Assembly: GCF_016405885.1 (NCBI RefSeq)
Contig: NZ_JAEKGC010000002.1
Coordinates: 186,001-250,000 of the forward strand
Direction of reading: 5' to 3'
DNA: 64,000 bases
From: Arthrobacter sp. MSA 4-2
GTDB lineage: Bacteria > Actinomycetota > Actinomycetes > Actinomycetales > Micrococcaceae
Shown here: in pieces, positions 52,138 through 60,102 of the stretch
How the letters are laid out: the number at the start of each line of letters is the position of its first letter
How positions within the stretch are numbered: position 1 is the first letter of the stretch
Made by a program: the position numbers and the translations under genes
The notes under the pieces: model-generated
Database searches by the model: none
Told to the model about the DNA's origin: nothing
What the model saw: the letters and a program-made list of their open reading frames with translations, nothing else

Positions 52138-52965
52138 ATGACGACGAAACAGTTCACCGTCGACCCCGTCTCTCCGTCCTATTGGCGGGTCACCTTCGCC
52201 AATGGTCCCGTCAACCTCTTCGACCCGGATTCGATCGACGAACTCGCCCACCTGCTCACCACCGCCGAGCAGGATCCCGAACTTCGGGTGATCGTCTTCC
52301 GCAGCGACAACCCGGATTTCTTCATGGCGCACTGGGATCTCCTCAGCGACAAGACCAGGGTGGCGAACATGGCGCCGGGACCGACGGGCCTCCACCCGTA
52401 CCTCGACAATTTCGTCCGTCTCAGCAGGCTCCCCGTGGCAACCATCTCCGTCATCCGGGGACGGGCCCGCGGAGCCGGCAGTGAGTTCGCCCTGGCCACC
52501 GACATGCGGTTCGCGTCGGAGCATGCGGTTCTCGGCCATTTCGAAGTGGGTATCGGCGCCGTGCCGGGGGGAGGCCCCATGGCACGGCTAGGACACCTCA
52601 TCGGGCGCGGCCGGGCCCTGGAGATTCTCCTCGGAGCCGATGATGTCAATGCCACGGACGCCGCCGCTTACGGCTATGTCAACCGGGTCATCAGCGACGC
52701 GGCCATTGAGGCCGAGGTCGATGCACTTGCCCGCCGGATCGCCGGGTTCGACAAGACGGCCCTGTCCCGGACAAAGGCGCTCGTCGACAGGGCGACGCTG
52801 CCGGAGGACCAGGAATTCGCGCCGGGTCTTCAGGCATTCTTTGCGACAGCAGGCCGATCTGGGAGCCAGCCGCTGATCCGCAGCCTGTTCGCCCGGGGCC
52901 TGCAGCAGGCCGACGGGGTCGAACTGGATCTGGGCCACCACGTCGGACAGCCGCTGGACGAGTGA
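52138..52965 (+). CDS. Enoyl-CoA hydratase/isomerase-family protein
   Basis: 275 residues. Crotonase fold with the oxyanion-forming RGRARGAGSEFALATDMRFAS and FEVGIGAVPGGGPMARL. Both Glu positions used by true hydratases are occupied (Glu116 in GAGSE and Glu136 in HFEVG). N-terminal NGPVNLFDPDSIDEL is typical. No other fatty-acid gene is nearby, so the substrate is unknown. It is 139 bp after the SDR gene, with the palindromic terminator between them. Confidence 0.85.
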   Translation: MTTKQFTVDPVSPSYWRVTFANGPVNLFDPDSIDELAHLLTTAEQDPELRVIVFRSDNPDFFMAHWDLLSDKTRVANMAPGPTGLHPYLDNFVRLSRLPVATISVIRGRARGAGSEFALATDMRFASEHAVLGHFEVGIGAVPGGGPMARLGHLIGRGRALEILLGADDVNATDAAAYGYVNRVISDAAIEAEVDALARRIAGFDKTALSRTKALVDRATLPEDQEFAPGLQAFFATAGRSGSQPLIRSLFARGLQQADGVELDLGHHVGQPLDE

Positions 52966-53016
52966 CACAGAGGCCAGCGGAGCGCCTTCCGGCCTCCGGT
53001 ACCCCTGAGCCACTGC

Positions 53017-53060
53017 GACGTGCCGACGTGCCGACGTGCCGACGTGCCGACGTGCCGACG
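53017..53060. repeat. 8-bp tandem repeat, about 5.5 copies
   Basis: Five perfect copies of GACGTGCC and a partial sixth (GACG). It is non-coding, 51 bp after the hydratase-like gene and 69 bp before the next start, upstream of an operator-like palindrome. Perfect copies point to recent slippage. Confidence 0.95.
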
Positions 53061-53095
53061 GGGAATTATCCGCCGGTCCCACCAGTTGATTTCGA

Positions 53096-53108
53096 AATAG
53101 TACCTATT
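53096..53108. promoter_or_regulatory. Operator-like palindrome upstream of the 53129 gene
   Basis: AATAG-TAC-CTATT, in an AT-rich patch (TTGATTTCGAAATAGTACC) quite unlike the flanks, lies about 10 bp upstream of AAAGGAG. It probably covers the promoter; no well-spaced -35/-10 pair could be assigned. Confidence 0.5.
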
Positions 53109-53128
53109 AGTCCTAAAGGAGTATTTAC

Positions 53129-53851
53129 ATGGCGGCACTACTTGAGCAGGTCCTTGAAGCGAACGGCGGTCTCGACCGCTGGAAGAGCCTCAGCACCTTC
53201 ACCGCCCGCATCACCTACGGCGGTCCGTTCTGGGAATTCAAGGGACAGCCTGACGTCGTCGGCACCGACCTCGTCGAGGCGAACCTGCAGGAGCAGCGCA
53301 CCCGCCACACGCAGGAGGGCACCGGCCGCGTCGTCGAGTACGACCGGAAGGCCGACCGCGTCACCATCACGGCCGCCGACGGCACGCTCGTCGAGGAATT
53401 GAACAACCCCCGGGCCAGCTTTGAGGGCTACACCCCCGAAACGCAGTGGTCGCTCGCCCAGATGTACTATTTCCGCAGCTACGCCACCTGGCACTACCTC
53501 GTGGAGCCCTACATCTTCACCTGGCCGGGCGTGGAGACCCAGGAAGTGGAGCCCTGGACCGAGAACGGCGAGACCTGGCGCGTACTCAGCGTCACCTTCC
53601 CTTCCTCAATCGACACCCACACCACCACTCAGCTGTACTACTTCGATGCGTCGGGCCACCTGCGCCGGATGGACTACCAGCCGGAGGTGAACGGCAACTC
53701 CCCCGTCGCCCACTACATCCGCGGGGAGGCCGAGGTCGACGGACTCATCATCCCCACCAAGCGGCACATCCACATCCGCAACGATGACCGGACCCCCGAT
53801 CTGTCCTGGGTTCCGATCGAGATCGACCTGAGCGACATCACGATCGCGTGA
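53129..53851 (+). CDS. Protein of unknown function in the SDR/hydratase locus
   Basis: 240 residues, ATG with AAAGGAG about 8 nt upstream. I do not recognise the family. No signal peptide or membrane segment. The sequence is rich in alternating beta-type segments and aromatic residues (QMYYFRSYATWHYLVEPY, QLYYFDASGHLRRMDYQ) and ends with HIHIRNDDRTPD and a short acidic strand. The pattern recalls lipoprotein-sorting (LolA-like) or SRPBCC-like open barrels, but this is only shape resemblance. It has its own promoter and strong terminator. Confidence 0.85.
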   Translation: MAALLEQVLEANGGLDRWKSLSTFTARITYGGPFWEFKGQPDVVGTDLVEANLQEQRTRHTQEGTGRVVEYDRKADRVTITAADGTLVEELNNPRASFEGYTPETQWSLAQMYYFRSYATWHYLVEPYIFTWPGVETQEVEPWTENGETWRVLSVTFPSSIDTHTTTQLYYFDASGHLRRMDYQPEVNGNSPVAHYIRGEAEVDGLIIPTKRHIHIRNDDRTPDLSWVPIEIDLSDITIA

Positions 53852-53858
53852 TGCTCCT

Positions 53859-53890
53859 GCCGGAGGGGAGGACACTTCCTCCCCTCCGGC
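53859..53890 (+). terminator. Hairpin terminator after the 53129 gene
   Basis: A perfect 14-bp stem GCCGGAGGGGAGGA/TCCTCCCCTCCGGC with a CACT loop begins 7 bp after the stop codon. Confidence 0.8.
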
Positions 53891-53995
53891 CCACCGCCGG
53901 CTCCACGGCACCTTTCCACACCCGTTGAAGCGGTCCAGCGGCTCCCGCCAGACCGCCGGATCTGGATTTGGCTCCCCCTTCACTGCGCGATATTG

Positions 53996-54012
53996 TTGAA
54001 CCACTGGTTCAA
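53996..54012. promoter_or_regulatory. 17-bp palindrome upstream of the second tRNA-Gly
   Basis: TTGAACCA-C-TGGTTCAA is perfect and unusual for this GC-rich DNA. It lies 92 bp before the tRNA; it may be an operator or an old recombination site. Confidence 0.5.
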
Positions 54013-54104
54013 CCCGGCTTCGCGAGCGGAAATATCCTCCCGCCAACGAATCCCCTTAGGGCCAGGCACATATCACCCGGGGTCCCGCGCAGGGACGCCC
54101 TCTT

Positions 54105-54178
54105 GCGGACGTAGCTCAGCTGGCTAGAGCACCACCTTGCCAAGGTGGATGTCGCGGGTTCGAATCCCGTCGTCCGCT
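54105..54178 (+). tRNA. tRNA-Gly (GCC), second identical copy
   Basis: All 74 bases equal the copy at 50665-50738. It stands alone, without the Cys and Val tRNAs. The identity stops at the tRNA boundaries (four more bases upstream do not all match), so it is a separate tRNA duplication rather than a long repeat. Confidence 0.96.
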
Positions 54179-54284
54179 CCACCGCTTCCGGCTCACAGCC
54201 GGGACTGCCCCGCCGCAGCGCCTCCGACGTCGGCCACTGCGTGCCGCTCTCATTCACTTCAGGCAGTGCCCCTCGCGGCATCCT

Positions 54285-54333
54285 TCCCGGCGAAACTGCA
54301 GCTCACCCCGTTAAGTCCCACTCAAAGCGTGGT
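54285..54333. repeat. 49-bp direct repeat, copy 1
   Basis: Starts TCCCGGCGAAACTGCAGC and ends CAAAGCGTGGT; identical to 54415-54463. The stem partner seen after copy 2 (GAGCTGC) is replaced here by TACCTGC, so the hairpin is weaker. Confidence 0.93.
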
Positions 54334-54414
54334 TACCTGCACACTCGAGCGTGACCGCAGCGCCTTCGACGTCGGCCACGGTGCGAGGCTCCCCTGCTTT
54401 CCTGGCAGCACCCC

Positions 54415-54463
54415 TCCCGGCGAAACTGCAGCTCACCCCGTTAAGTCCCACTCAAAGCGTGGT
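54415..54463. repeat. 49-bp direct repeat, copy 2, with hairpin
   Basis: Identical to copy 1. Together with the next bases it can form two exclusive stems: TGCAGCTCACC (54427-54437) with GGTGAGCTGC (54461-54470), or CCCCGTTAAGT (54436-54446) with ACTCAACGGGG (54473-54483). Confidence 0.9.
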
Positions 54464-54649
54464 GAGCTGCGCACTCAACGGGGAGGGGACCCTCGGAGGG
54501 GCGGCCATCCGCCCGGACGCTTCCGGCGATCCGCGCCCTCGACCGAAGCTACTTCCGGCCAAGGCACCCGCACCGGACGCTCCGGCACCGTTTGCACTAC
54601 GATTGTGACGAAGGGAACACCAGGTTCCCGGGTAGGAAAGGAGGTGCCT

Positions 54650-54907
54650 GTGTCTGTTTTTGACGGGCTCAAAGGCAAGGCCGGTGGGTTGAAGGACAAG
54701 GCGACCGGACTGATCGGCGCCAACTCGGAGAAGGTCAAGACCGGCATCACCAAGGCCGGCGGCTTTGTCGACGGCAGGACCGGCGGCAAGTACTCCGGGC
54801 GCATCCGCGGGGTGCAGTCGAAGGCCTCGGCGATGGTCGACAAGATCGAACGCGAGCAGCGCGGCGGCACGACCGGACCTACACCTCCTCCGGCCTCATC
54901 GCTTTAA
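54650..54907 (+). CDS. Rv0909-family putative antitoxin
   Basis: 85 residues from GTG 54650, chosen because AAAGGAGG lies 5 nt upstream; the frame is open much further but without similarity. The sequence MSVFDGLKGKAGGLKDKA, then GANSEKVKTGITKAGGFVD and GGKYSGRIRGVQSKA, fits the small basic MT0933/Rv0909-like antitoxin family. The usual partner (an Rv0910-like SRPBCC toxin) is not adjacent. Terminator directly after. Confidence 0.8.
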   Translation: MSVFDGLKGKAGGLKDKATGLIGANSEKVKTGITKAGGFVDGRTGGKYSGRIRGVQSKASAMVDKIEREQRGGTTGPTPPPASSL

Positions 54908-54921
54908 GTACCGCAAAAAGG

Positions 54922-54960
54922 AAGCGCCGGTCCCGCCGTGAGGCGGAACCGGCGCTTTTG
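54922..54960 (+). terminator. Rho-independent terminator after the antitoxin-like gene
   Basis: AAGCGCCGGT-C-CCGCC pairs with GGCGG-A-ACCGGCGCTT around a GTGA loop (54922-54957), followed by a short T-run (TTTTGTTT). It also faces the convergent zapE gene. Confidence 0.85.
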
Positions 54961-54990
54961 TTTAAGCCGGACCAGGCTCCGGCCCGCAGG

Positions 54991-56025
54991 CTACGCCCCG
55001 GAACCGCCCTGGCGGGCCAGCGCCGTGAGCCGGGAGACCGCCCGGTAATACTTCTTCATGTACCCGCCGTGCATCATCTCATCGGTGAACAGGTTGTCGA
55101 AGGGCACACCGCTGGCGAAGATCGGAACGTCCCGGTCGTAGAGGCGGTCGGCCAGCACCACGAAACGCAGGGCCACTGACTGCTCGGTGATCGTCGAAAC
55201 GCGGTGCCATGCCACCGCCTCCACACCGTCGAGCAACTGACGGTACTTGCTGGGGTGCACGCCGGCGAGGTGGTGGATGAGGTCGCCGAAGTCATCCTCG
55301 GCCAGCACCCCGCCGTTGCCCGAGTAGTCCCGGACGTGGTCGCGCAGGCCGGATTCGGTCAGGGGCGCCGGCGGCTGCGGCAGCCCACGGTGGCGGTAGT
55401 CCTCGCCGTCGATCCGCAGCACGTCGAACTGGTCAGCGAGCACCTGGATCTCCCGCTGGAAGTCGACCGCCGCGAACCGGCCCTCCCCGAGGGAGCCTGG
55501 CAGTGTGTTGGAGGTGGCGGCCAGCTTGACGCCGGCGTCGGCGAGTTCGCGCATCAGCCGGGACATCATCACCGTGTCACCGGGATCGTCGAGTTCGAAT
55601 TCGTCGATACAGACCAGGTTGTAGCCGCTGAGCGACTCGACGGTCTTGCGGAACGAAAGCACACCGCACAGGTTCGTGTATTCGACGAACGTGCCGAAGG
55701 CCTTGGGCCCCTGCGTCGCGTGCCAGAGGGAGGCAAGCAGATGGGTCTTTCCGACGCCGAAACCGCCGTCGAGGTAGATCCCCGCACGGGAGGGCGCCTT
55801 CCGTGCCCCGAAGAGCTTCCGCAGTCCGCTGGGCTCCGGCTCGTCGACGGTCGCGGCGAACGCCCGCAGCCCGCGGACGGCGGCCGACTGCGAGGGCTGG
55901 GAGGGGTCGGGCCGGTAGCTGGAGAACGACACGTCCTTGAAGCGCGGCGAGGGGTAGAACCCGTCGAGCAGGTCCTCGACTGAAACTTTCGGGGCGCGGT
56001 CGGTCAGGTGCTCTACGGATGCCAC
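54991..56025 (-). CDS. zapE: Cell division protein ZapE (AFG1-like ATPase)
   Basis: 344 residues. P-loop GGFGVGKTHLLASL near residue 88, Walker B VCIDEFELDDPGD, sensor AATSNTLP and the DHYRHRG-like YRHRGLP motif fit the AFG1/ZapE family. In E. coli ZapE binds FtsZ at the constricting ring; the actinobacterial role is less clear. GTG start. Confidence 0.9.
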   Translation of the reverse strand: MASVEHLTDRAPKVSVEDLLDGFYPSPRFKDVSFSSYRPDPSQPSQSAAVRGLRAFAATVDEPEPSGLRKLFGARKAPSRAGIYLDGGFGVGKTHLLASLWHATQGPKAFGTFVEYTNLCGVLSFRKTVESLSGYNLVCIDEFELDDPGDTVMMSRLMRELADAGVKLAATSNTLPGSLGEGRFAAVDFQREIQVLADQFDVLRIDGEDYRHRGLPQPPAPLTESGLRDHVRDYSGNGGVLAEDDFGDLIHHLAGVHPSKYRQLLDGVEAVAWHRVSTITEQSVALRFVVLADRLYDRDVPIFASGVPFDNLFTDEMMHGGYMKKYYRAVSRLTALARQGGSGA

Positions 56026-56189
56026 GGATCTGGGGTGCTTTCTCTTGCCGGCCGAAGGATGCGATGGGGAGCGCGACGGCGCGCCCGTCAGGCAACATTA
56101 CGGCACCGGACTCCTACGCGCCGGAAGCAATTCGCGCCGGGCGTGGTTAGGCTAAGAGAGAGAAGCCGCCCCCAGCAGAAAGCCATTTA

Positions 56190-57107
56190 ATGCCGCTCGA
56201 AACAGATTCGTCCGAAAAGTTCGCTGCCTACGCCCACCCCGGCCGGCTCGTCTCGACGGACTGGCTCGCCGGCCACCTCGGCACGGACGGGCTGGTGGTC
56301 CTTGAGTCCGACGAGGACATCCTGCTGTACGAGACCGGGCACATCCCCGGGGCCGTGAAGATCGACTGGCACACCGAACTCAACGACGAGGTGCGCCGCG
56401 ACCTCGTCGACGGTGAGGCCTTTGCCCGCGTGATGTCCGCCAAGGGCATCTCCCGCGACACCACGGTGGTCATCTACGGCGACAAGAGCAACTGGTGGGC
56501 CGCCTACGCCCTCTGGGTCTTCGAACTGTTCGGCCACGAGGACGTCCGGCTGCTCGACGGCGGACGCGACAAGTGGATCGCCGAGGGACGGCCGCTGACG
56601 ACGGAGGCCACCGCGGTCCGCCCCGGCGACTACCCGGTGATCGAGCGAAACGATCCCCGCGTGCGCGCCTACCTCGGGGACGTGCTTGAGCACTTCGGCA
56701 ACCCGCTCATCGACGTCCGCTCCCCCGAGGAATACACCGGTGCCCGCACGCACATGCCCGCCTACCCGGAGGAGGGCGCCATGCGCGGCGGCCACATCCC
56801 CACGGCGGCGTCCATCCCGTGGGGCCGCGCTGCGGCCGAGGACGGCACCTTCCGCAGCCGGGAGGAGCTCGACGCGATCTACCGCGGCGAGGCGGGCCTA
56901 AAGGACGGCGACGACGTCGTGGCGTACTGCCGCATCGGTGAGCGCTCGAGCCACACGTGGTTCGTCCTGACCCACCTGCTGGGCTTCGACCGGGTGCGCA
57001 ACTACGACGGGTCCTGGACCGAGTGGGGCAACGCGGTGCGTGTGCCGATCGTCCGCGGCCCCGAACGCGGCGAGGCTCCGGTTCGTCCGGCGGAGGCCCG
57101 GCGATGA
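56190..57107 (+). CDS. sseA: Thiosulfate/3-mercaptopyruvate sulfurtransferase
   Basis: 305 residues, two rhodanese domains. The catalytic Cys247 is in [14 protein letters not shown]; the first domain ([23 protein letters not shown] region) lacks it, as usual. It moves sulfane sulfur to acceptors such as cyanide or thiols. sufE follows with a 4-bp overlap. TAGGCT at 56148-56153 is a likely -10. Confidence 0.94.
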   Translation: MPLETDSSEKFAAYAHPGRLVSTDWLAGHLGTDGLVVLESDEDILLYETGHIPGAVKIDWHTELNDEVRRDLVDGEAFARVMSAKGISRDTTVVIYGDKSNWWAAYALWVFELFGHEDVRLLDGGRDKWIAEGRPLTTEATAVRPGDYPVIERNDPRVRAYLGDVLEHFGNPLIDVRSPEEYTGARTHMPAYPEEGAMRGGHIPTAASIPWGRAAAEDGTFRSREELDAIYRGEAGLKDGDDVVAYCRIGERSSHTWFVLTHLLGFDRVRNYDGSWTEWGNAVRVPIVRGPERGEAPVRPAEARR

Positions 57108-57544
57108 GCACGGCCCTGCCGGCCCAGCTGGCCGAGATTATCGATGACTTCCAGGACCTGACGGAACCGGACCGGCTTCAGCTGCTCCTCGACTTCTCCC
57201 GGGAGCTTCCGGAGCTCCCCGAGCGACTCCGGGAGCATCCCGAACTGCTCGAGCAGGTCGTCGAGTGCCAGAGCCCCGTGTTCCTCACCCTTGAGGTGGG
57301 CGACGGGCCCGAGCGCCGGGTGAACCTCTTCTTCTCGGCTCCGCCGGAGGCTCCGACGACCCGTGGTTTCGCCGGAGTCCTGATGGAGGGCCTCGACGGG
57401 CTGCCTGCCGAGGAGATCCTTGCGGTCCCGGACGACGTGCCGGACCGGCTGGGCCTGACCCGGGCCATCACGCCGCTGCGCATGCGCGGCATGAGCGCGA
57501 TGCTGGGCCGGATCAAGCGTCAGATCAGGGCGACTGCGGCCTAG
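57104..57544 (+). CDS. SufE-family sulfur acceptor protein
   Basis: 146 residues from ATG 57104 (ATGA overlap with sseA). SufE accepts persulfide sulfur on a conserved Cys; Cys55 in [10 protein letters not shown] is in the right place. [28 protein letters not shown] is typical of the N-terminus. Here it is paired with a rhodanese rather than with sufS, so it may take sulfur from SseA. The last 20 bp overlap the convergent hydrolase gene. Confidence 0.9.
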   Translation: MSTALPAQLAEIIDDFQDLTEPDRLQLLLDFSRELPELPERLREHPELLEQVVECQSPVFLTLEVGDGPERRVNLFFSAPPEAPTTRGFAGVLMEGLDGLPAEEILAVPDDVPDRLGLTRAITPLRMRGMSAMLGRIKRQIRATAA

Positions 57545-58796
57545 CCTCCGCCCCGGGGTGCCTGCCGCCCGGCAGGGTGCGCTGGTGCAGCACCCGGTCC
57601 AGCCAGCGTGAGACCGTCTCCTCCCAGCGGGCCGGATCGACGTTCCACTCCTTGGTGTGGCGCGCCCGGTGGAACCGCTCAAAGGTGACGAAGGCCGGGT
57701 TCCGTTCGGCGAGTTCGACCGAGGGCGCGACCGGAACGAACTCGTCGTCCTCGCTGTGCAGGATGAGGGTGGGGATGGTCAGCTGCTCCGCCCTTGAGAT
57801 CCAGTCCATGCTCTTGAGGTCGAGGGGTGCGGCCAGGCCGGTGATGCGCTTGGCGGCGTCGTTGGCCAGCAGCCACTGGCCGAGCCGGCCCACCGGGGCC
57901 GGGATCCGGTTCAGCTGGGCGTGGTAGGCGAGCACCTCGATCCAGTTCACCACCGGGCCGTCGAGCACCAGCGCGCCGATGCGCCGGCGGTGGCGGGAGA
58001 GGTCCGCGGTCTGCAGGGCGATGGCGCCTCCCATCGACCAGCCGAACAACACCACCTCCTGGGCGCCGGAGGCGATGGCGTAGTCGATGGCCGCCTCGAC
58101 ATCGCGCCACTCGGTCGCGCCGAGGCCGTAGCGCCCGTCCGGGGCGAACGGCGCGTCGCCGTCGTTTCGGTAGGAGATGACGAGGCTGGTCAGGCCCACG
58201 CTGCGCGCAGTGCGCACCGCCCGCAGTGCCTCGGTGCGCTGGGCGCCCCTGCCATGGATCATGATCGCCCAGGTCTCGGCCGGCGCCTCGGCGCGGATCA
58301 GCCACGCCGGCGCCGACCCGCCGTCCACCGGCACCTGGACCTCCTCGTCGGCGAACCCCAGGCCCGACGGCGTCGGGTAGACGCTCCCGCTCCACCAGCC
58401 GCGCCGGGCGGTGCGCAGGTCCCCTGCGTACACCTCCTCGACGTCGCGCTCAACGGTTCCCTCGCGGGGGCTGTAGGAGCGGATGGCGCCGATCCGGGCG
58501 TGGCCGGCCCCCCGGTTGAAGTAGAGGCTGTAGGTGCCCTCGACCGTGGTGTCCTCGTTGGCCGGCAGGATCACCCGCTGGTCCTGCCCGGCGCCGGTGA
58601 CGGCGAGGATCTCCAGGTTCTCCTCGCGCGTGCGGGCCGGCGTCACGACCCGGCGCGCGAAGTACGCGGCGAGCGCCGATGCGGCCGTGGCCGCCGACGA
58701 CGTCAGGAGAGCACCCACGCCGATCCCGAACGCCGTCCATTTCACCCAGGGGGCGGGGGCGGAGGCGGTGGCCTGTGATGCTGGTGGGAATGCCAT
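57525..58796 (-). CDS. Membrane-anchored alpha/beta hydrolase
   Basis: 423 residues from ATG 58796: an N-terminal membrane segment (about 21-46), a beta-rich domain of about 130 residues (VILPANEDTTVEGTYSLYF), then a peptidase-like hydrolase domain. The triad is visible: Ser in LFGWSMGGAIAL, Asp in LHSEDDEFVP, His in RARHTKEWN. Oxyanion HGRGAQRTEAL. Possibly a surface-bound esterase or peptidase. The 3' end overlaps sufE by 20 bp. Confidence 0.85.
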   Translation of the reverse strand: MAFPPASQATASAPAPWVKWTAFGIGVGALLTSSAATAASALAAYFARRVVTPARTREENLEILAVTGAGQDQRVILPANEDTTVEGTYSLYFNRGAGHARIGAIRSYSPREGTVERDVEEVYAGDLRTARRGWWSGSVYPTPSGLGFADEEVQVPVDGGSAPAWLIRAEAPAETWAIMIHGRGAQRTEALRAVRTARSVGLTSLVISYRNDGDAPFAPDGRYGLGATEWRDVEAAIDYAIASGAQEVVLFGWSMGGAIALQTADLSRHRRRIGALVLDGPVVNWIEVLAYHAQLNRIPAPVGRLGQWLLANDAAKRITGLAAPLDLKSMDWISRAEQLTIPTLILHSEDDEFVPVAPSVELAERNPAFVTFERFHRARHTKEWNVDPARWEETVSRWLDRVLHQRTLPGGRHPGAEARPQSP

Positions 58797-58934
58797 ACGG
58801 CCATTCTCACCTGTTCCGGCGTCCAGCGGGCAATTTCGTCGAAGCCGGTGCGTCCGGCCGCTCCGCGCGCCGCCGCCGCCGGGGCGCCGGACAGGGTCCG
58901 TCCCGCGGTCCTCCCGCACCCGGCGGGCCGGGTC

Positions 58935-58940
58935 TACTGT
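58935..58940 (+). promoter_or_regulatory. -10 hexamer of the USP-like gene, probable leaderless start
   Basis: TACTGT ends 7 nt before ATG 58948; no ribosome binding site is seen. Confidence 0.4.
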
Positions 58941-58947
58941 TGGCGGT

Positions 58948-59436
58948 ATGACTCAAACCATTCTGGTGCTGACCGAGGAAGCCCTGCAGGACGCGGATGT
59001 GGCGAACCTGAGGACACTGCAGGGCGAGGAGGAGGCCGAATTCATCATTCTCGTTCCGGCGGACCGGAACAAGAGCATGCTCGGCGAGTTCTTCCACCAC
59101 CTGAGCATGCTTGAGTTCGCCCAGGCGTTCCGGGACGTTGCAGGCAGTGATTCCGGCCACCGGCCGGAGCACACCGCCGCCGACGCGCTGGAGGCCTCCC
59201 TGCGGACGGCGGCGGCGTCGGGTTTGAGGGCACGGGGCTACACCGTCGGGGACAACGCCGTCGAGGAATTCGTGCGGGCCGCGGCCGACGAGGGCGCCGC
59301 GCAGGCCGTGGTGATCACCCGCCCGCACGCCGTGGCGGACACCCTCCACACCGACTGGGCCAACCGTGCGCAGAGCCACCTGGGGATCCCTGTGCTGCAC
59401 CTCTATTCCGGCTCGGGATTTATTGGCGACTCATAA
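58948..59436 (+). CDS. Small USP-like protein of unknown function
   Basis: 162 residues. Begins TQTILVLTEEALQDADV and ends with VVITRPHAVADTL and GIPVLHLYSG, an alternating Rossmann-like pattern with an apparently USP-type order, but without the GxxG(9)G(S/T) ATP signature. In related genomes such proteins are sometimes labelled indole-3-glycerol phosphate synthase, which the sequence does not support. Just upstream of msrB (14 bp). Confidence 0.75.
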   Translation: MTQTILVLTEEALQDADVANLRTLQGEEEAEFIILVPADRNKSMLGEFFHHLSMLEFAQAFRDVAGSDSGHRPEHTAADALEASLRTAAASGLRARGYTVGDNAVEEFVRAAADEGAAQAVVITRPHAVADTLHTDWANRAQSHLGIPVLHLYSGSGFIGDS

Positions 59437-59450
59437 TCGTTGCCAAAGGT

Positions 59451-59876
59451 ATGACCACATCAGAAAACGCCGCTCAGCCCGAAATCTTCAAGACCGATGA
59501 CGAGTGGCGCCAGGAACTGACCCCCGAGGAGTTCCAGGTGCTGCGGAAGGCCGGGACCGAACGCCCCTGGACCGGGGAATACACCGATTCCTACACCGCC
59601 GGGGTCTACCAGTGCCGGGCCTGCGGCCAGGAACTCTTCACCAGCAACGAGAAGTTCGACTCCCAGTGCGGCTGGCCCTCCTTCTGGGCCCCGCTTGCCG
59701 AGGACAAGGTCCGCTACATCCACGACCGGACCCTTGGCATGGAACGCATCGAGGTGCGCTGCGCCCGGTGCGATTCTCATCTGGGCCACGTCTTCGAAGG
59801 CGAAGGTTTCTCGACCCCGACCGACCAGCGGTACTGCATCAACTCCATCTCCATGAAGCTCGTTCCGGCCGAGTAG
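59451..59876 (+). CDS. msrB: Peptide methionine-R-sulfoxide reductase
   Basis: 141 residues. MsrB reduces methionine-R-sulfoxide in proteins. Zinc ligands Cys55/Cys58 (CRAC) and Cys104/Cys107 (CARC), GWPSFW and the catalytic Cys129 (RYCINSISM) are all present. A 14-bp gap to the USP-like gene suggests one transcript. Confidence 0.96.
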   Translation: MTTSENAAQPEIFKTDDEWRQELTPEEFQVLRKAGTERPWTGEYTDSYTAGVYQCRACGQELFTSNEKFDSQCGWPSFWAPLAEDKVRYIHDRTLGMERIEVRCARCDSHLGHVFEGEGFSTPTDQRYCINSISMKLVPAE

Positions 59877-59908
59877 GCGGGCGGGCCTGGCCACCGGAGA
59901 CAGCTAAC

Positions 59909-59950
59909 AGGACCTGCGGTTGCCGCCTTGTGCGGGCAGCCGCAGGTCCT
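59909..59950 (+). terminator. Hairpin terminator after msrB
   Basis: AGGACCTGCGG (59909-59919) pairs with CCGCAGGTCCT (59940-59950), with extra inner pairs TGCC/GGCA. It lies 33 bp after the msrB stop. Confidence 0.75.
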
Positions 59951-60006
59951 CTTGGTCTCGGGCCGCGGCGGCGCATCGCCAGCATAAGAGTGTCTAATTG
60001 GACGGC

Positions 60007-60043
60007 TTGCTTGGAGTAAGCAATGCTTTTTTGTTGCTAGGCT
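60007..60043 (+). promoter_or_regulatory. Promoter and inverted repeat upstream of the DUF6421 operon
   Basis: TTGCTT-GGAGT-AAGCAA (60007-60023) covers the -35 region of a TAGGCT -10 (60038-60043). A regulator bound there would control the DUF6421-SDR-aldolase genes. The -35 itself is poor. Confidence 0.5.
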
Positions 60044-60102
60044 CGCATCAGCATCCGATCCACCGCCCCGCCCGCCGGGGCCCGCTCCGAAAGCAGCCAT
60101 CC

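Larger units (their letters stand above)
54179..54649. other. 471-bp non-coding stretch with duplicated blocks
   Basis: It holds an imperfect tandem duplication of about 130-142 bp; the best-kept part is a 49-bp perfect repeat (54285-54333 and 54415-54463). A second element, GCAGCGCCTnCGACGTCGGCCAC, is repeated at 54215 and 54357. No coding region is supported before the ribosome binding site at about 54637. Confidence 0.7.

Noticed and set aside
53017-53060. CRISPR-like array
   Set aside because: 8-bp units without spacers; simple tandem repeat.
50665-54178. Integrated mobile element between the tRNA-Gly copies
   Set aside because: No integrase, transposase or att-like extension beyond the tRNA is present; retained as a hypothesis in findings, not as a mobile element.
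58948-59436. Indole-3-glycerol phosphate synthase
   Set aside because: Too short and without TIM-barrel or substrate-binding motifs; the pattern is USP-like.
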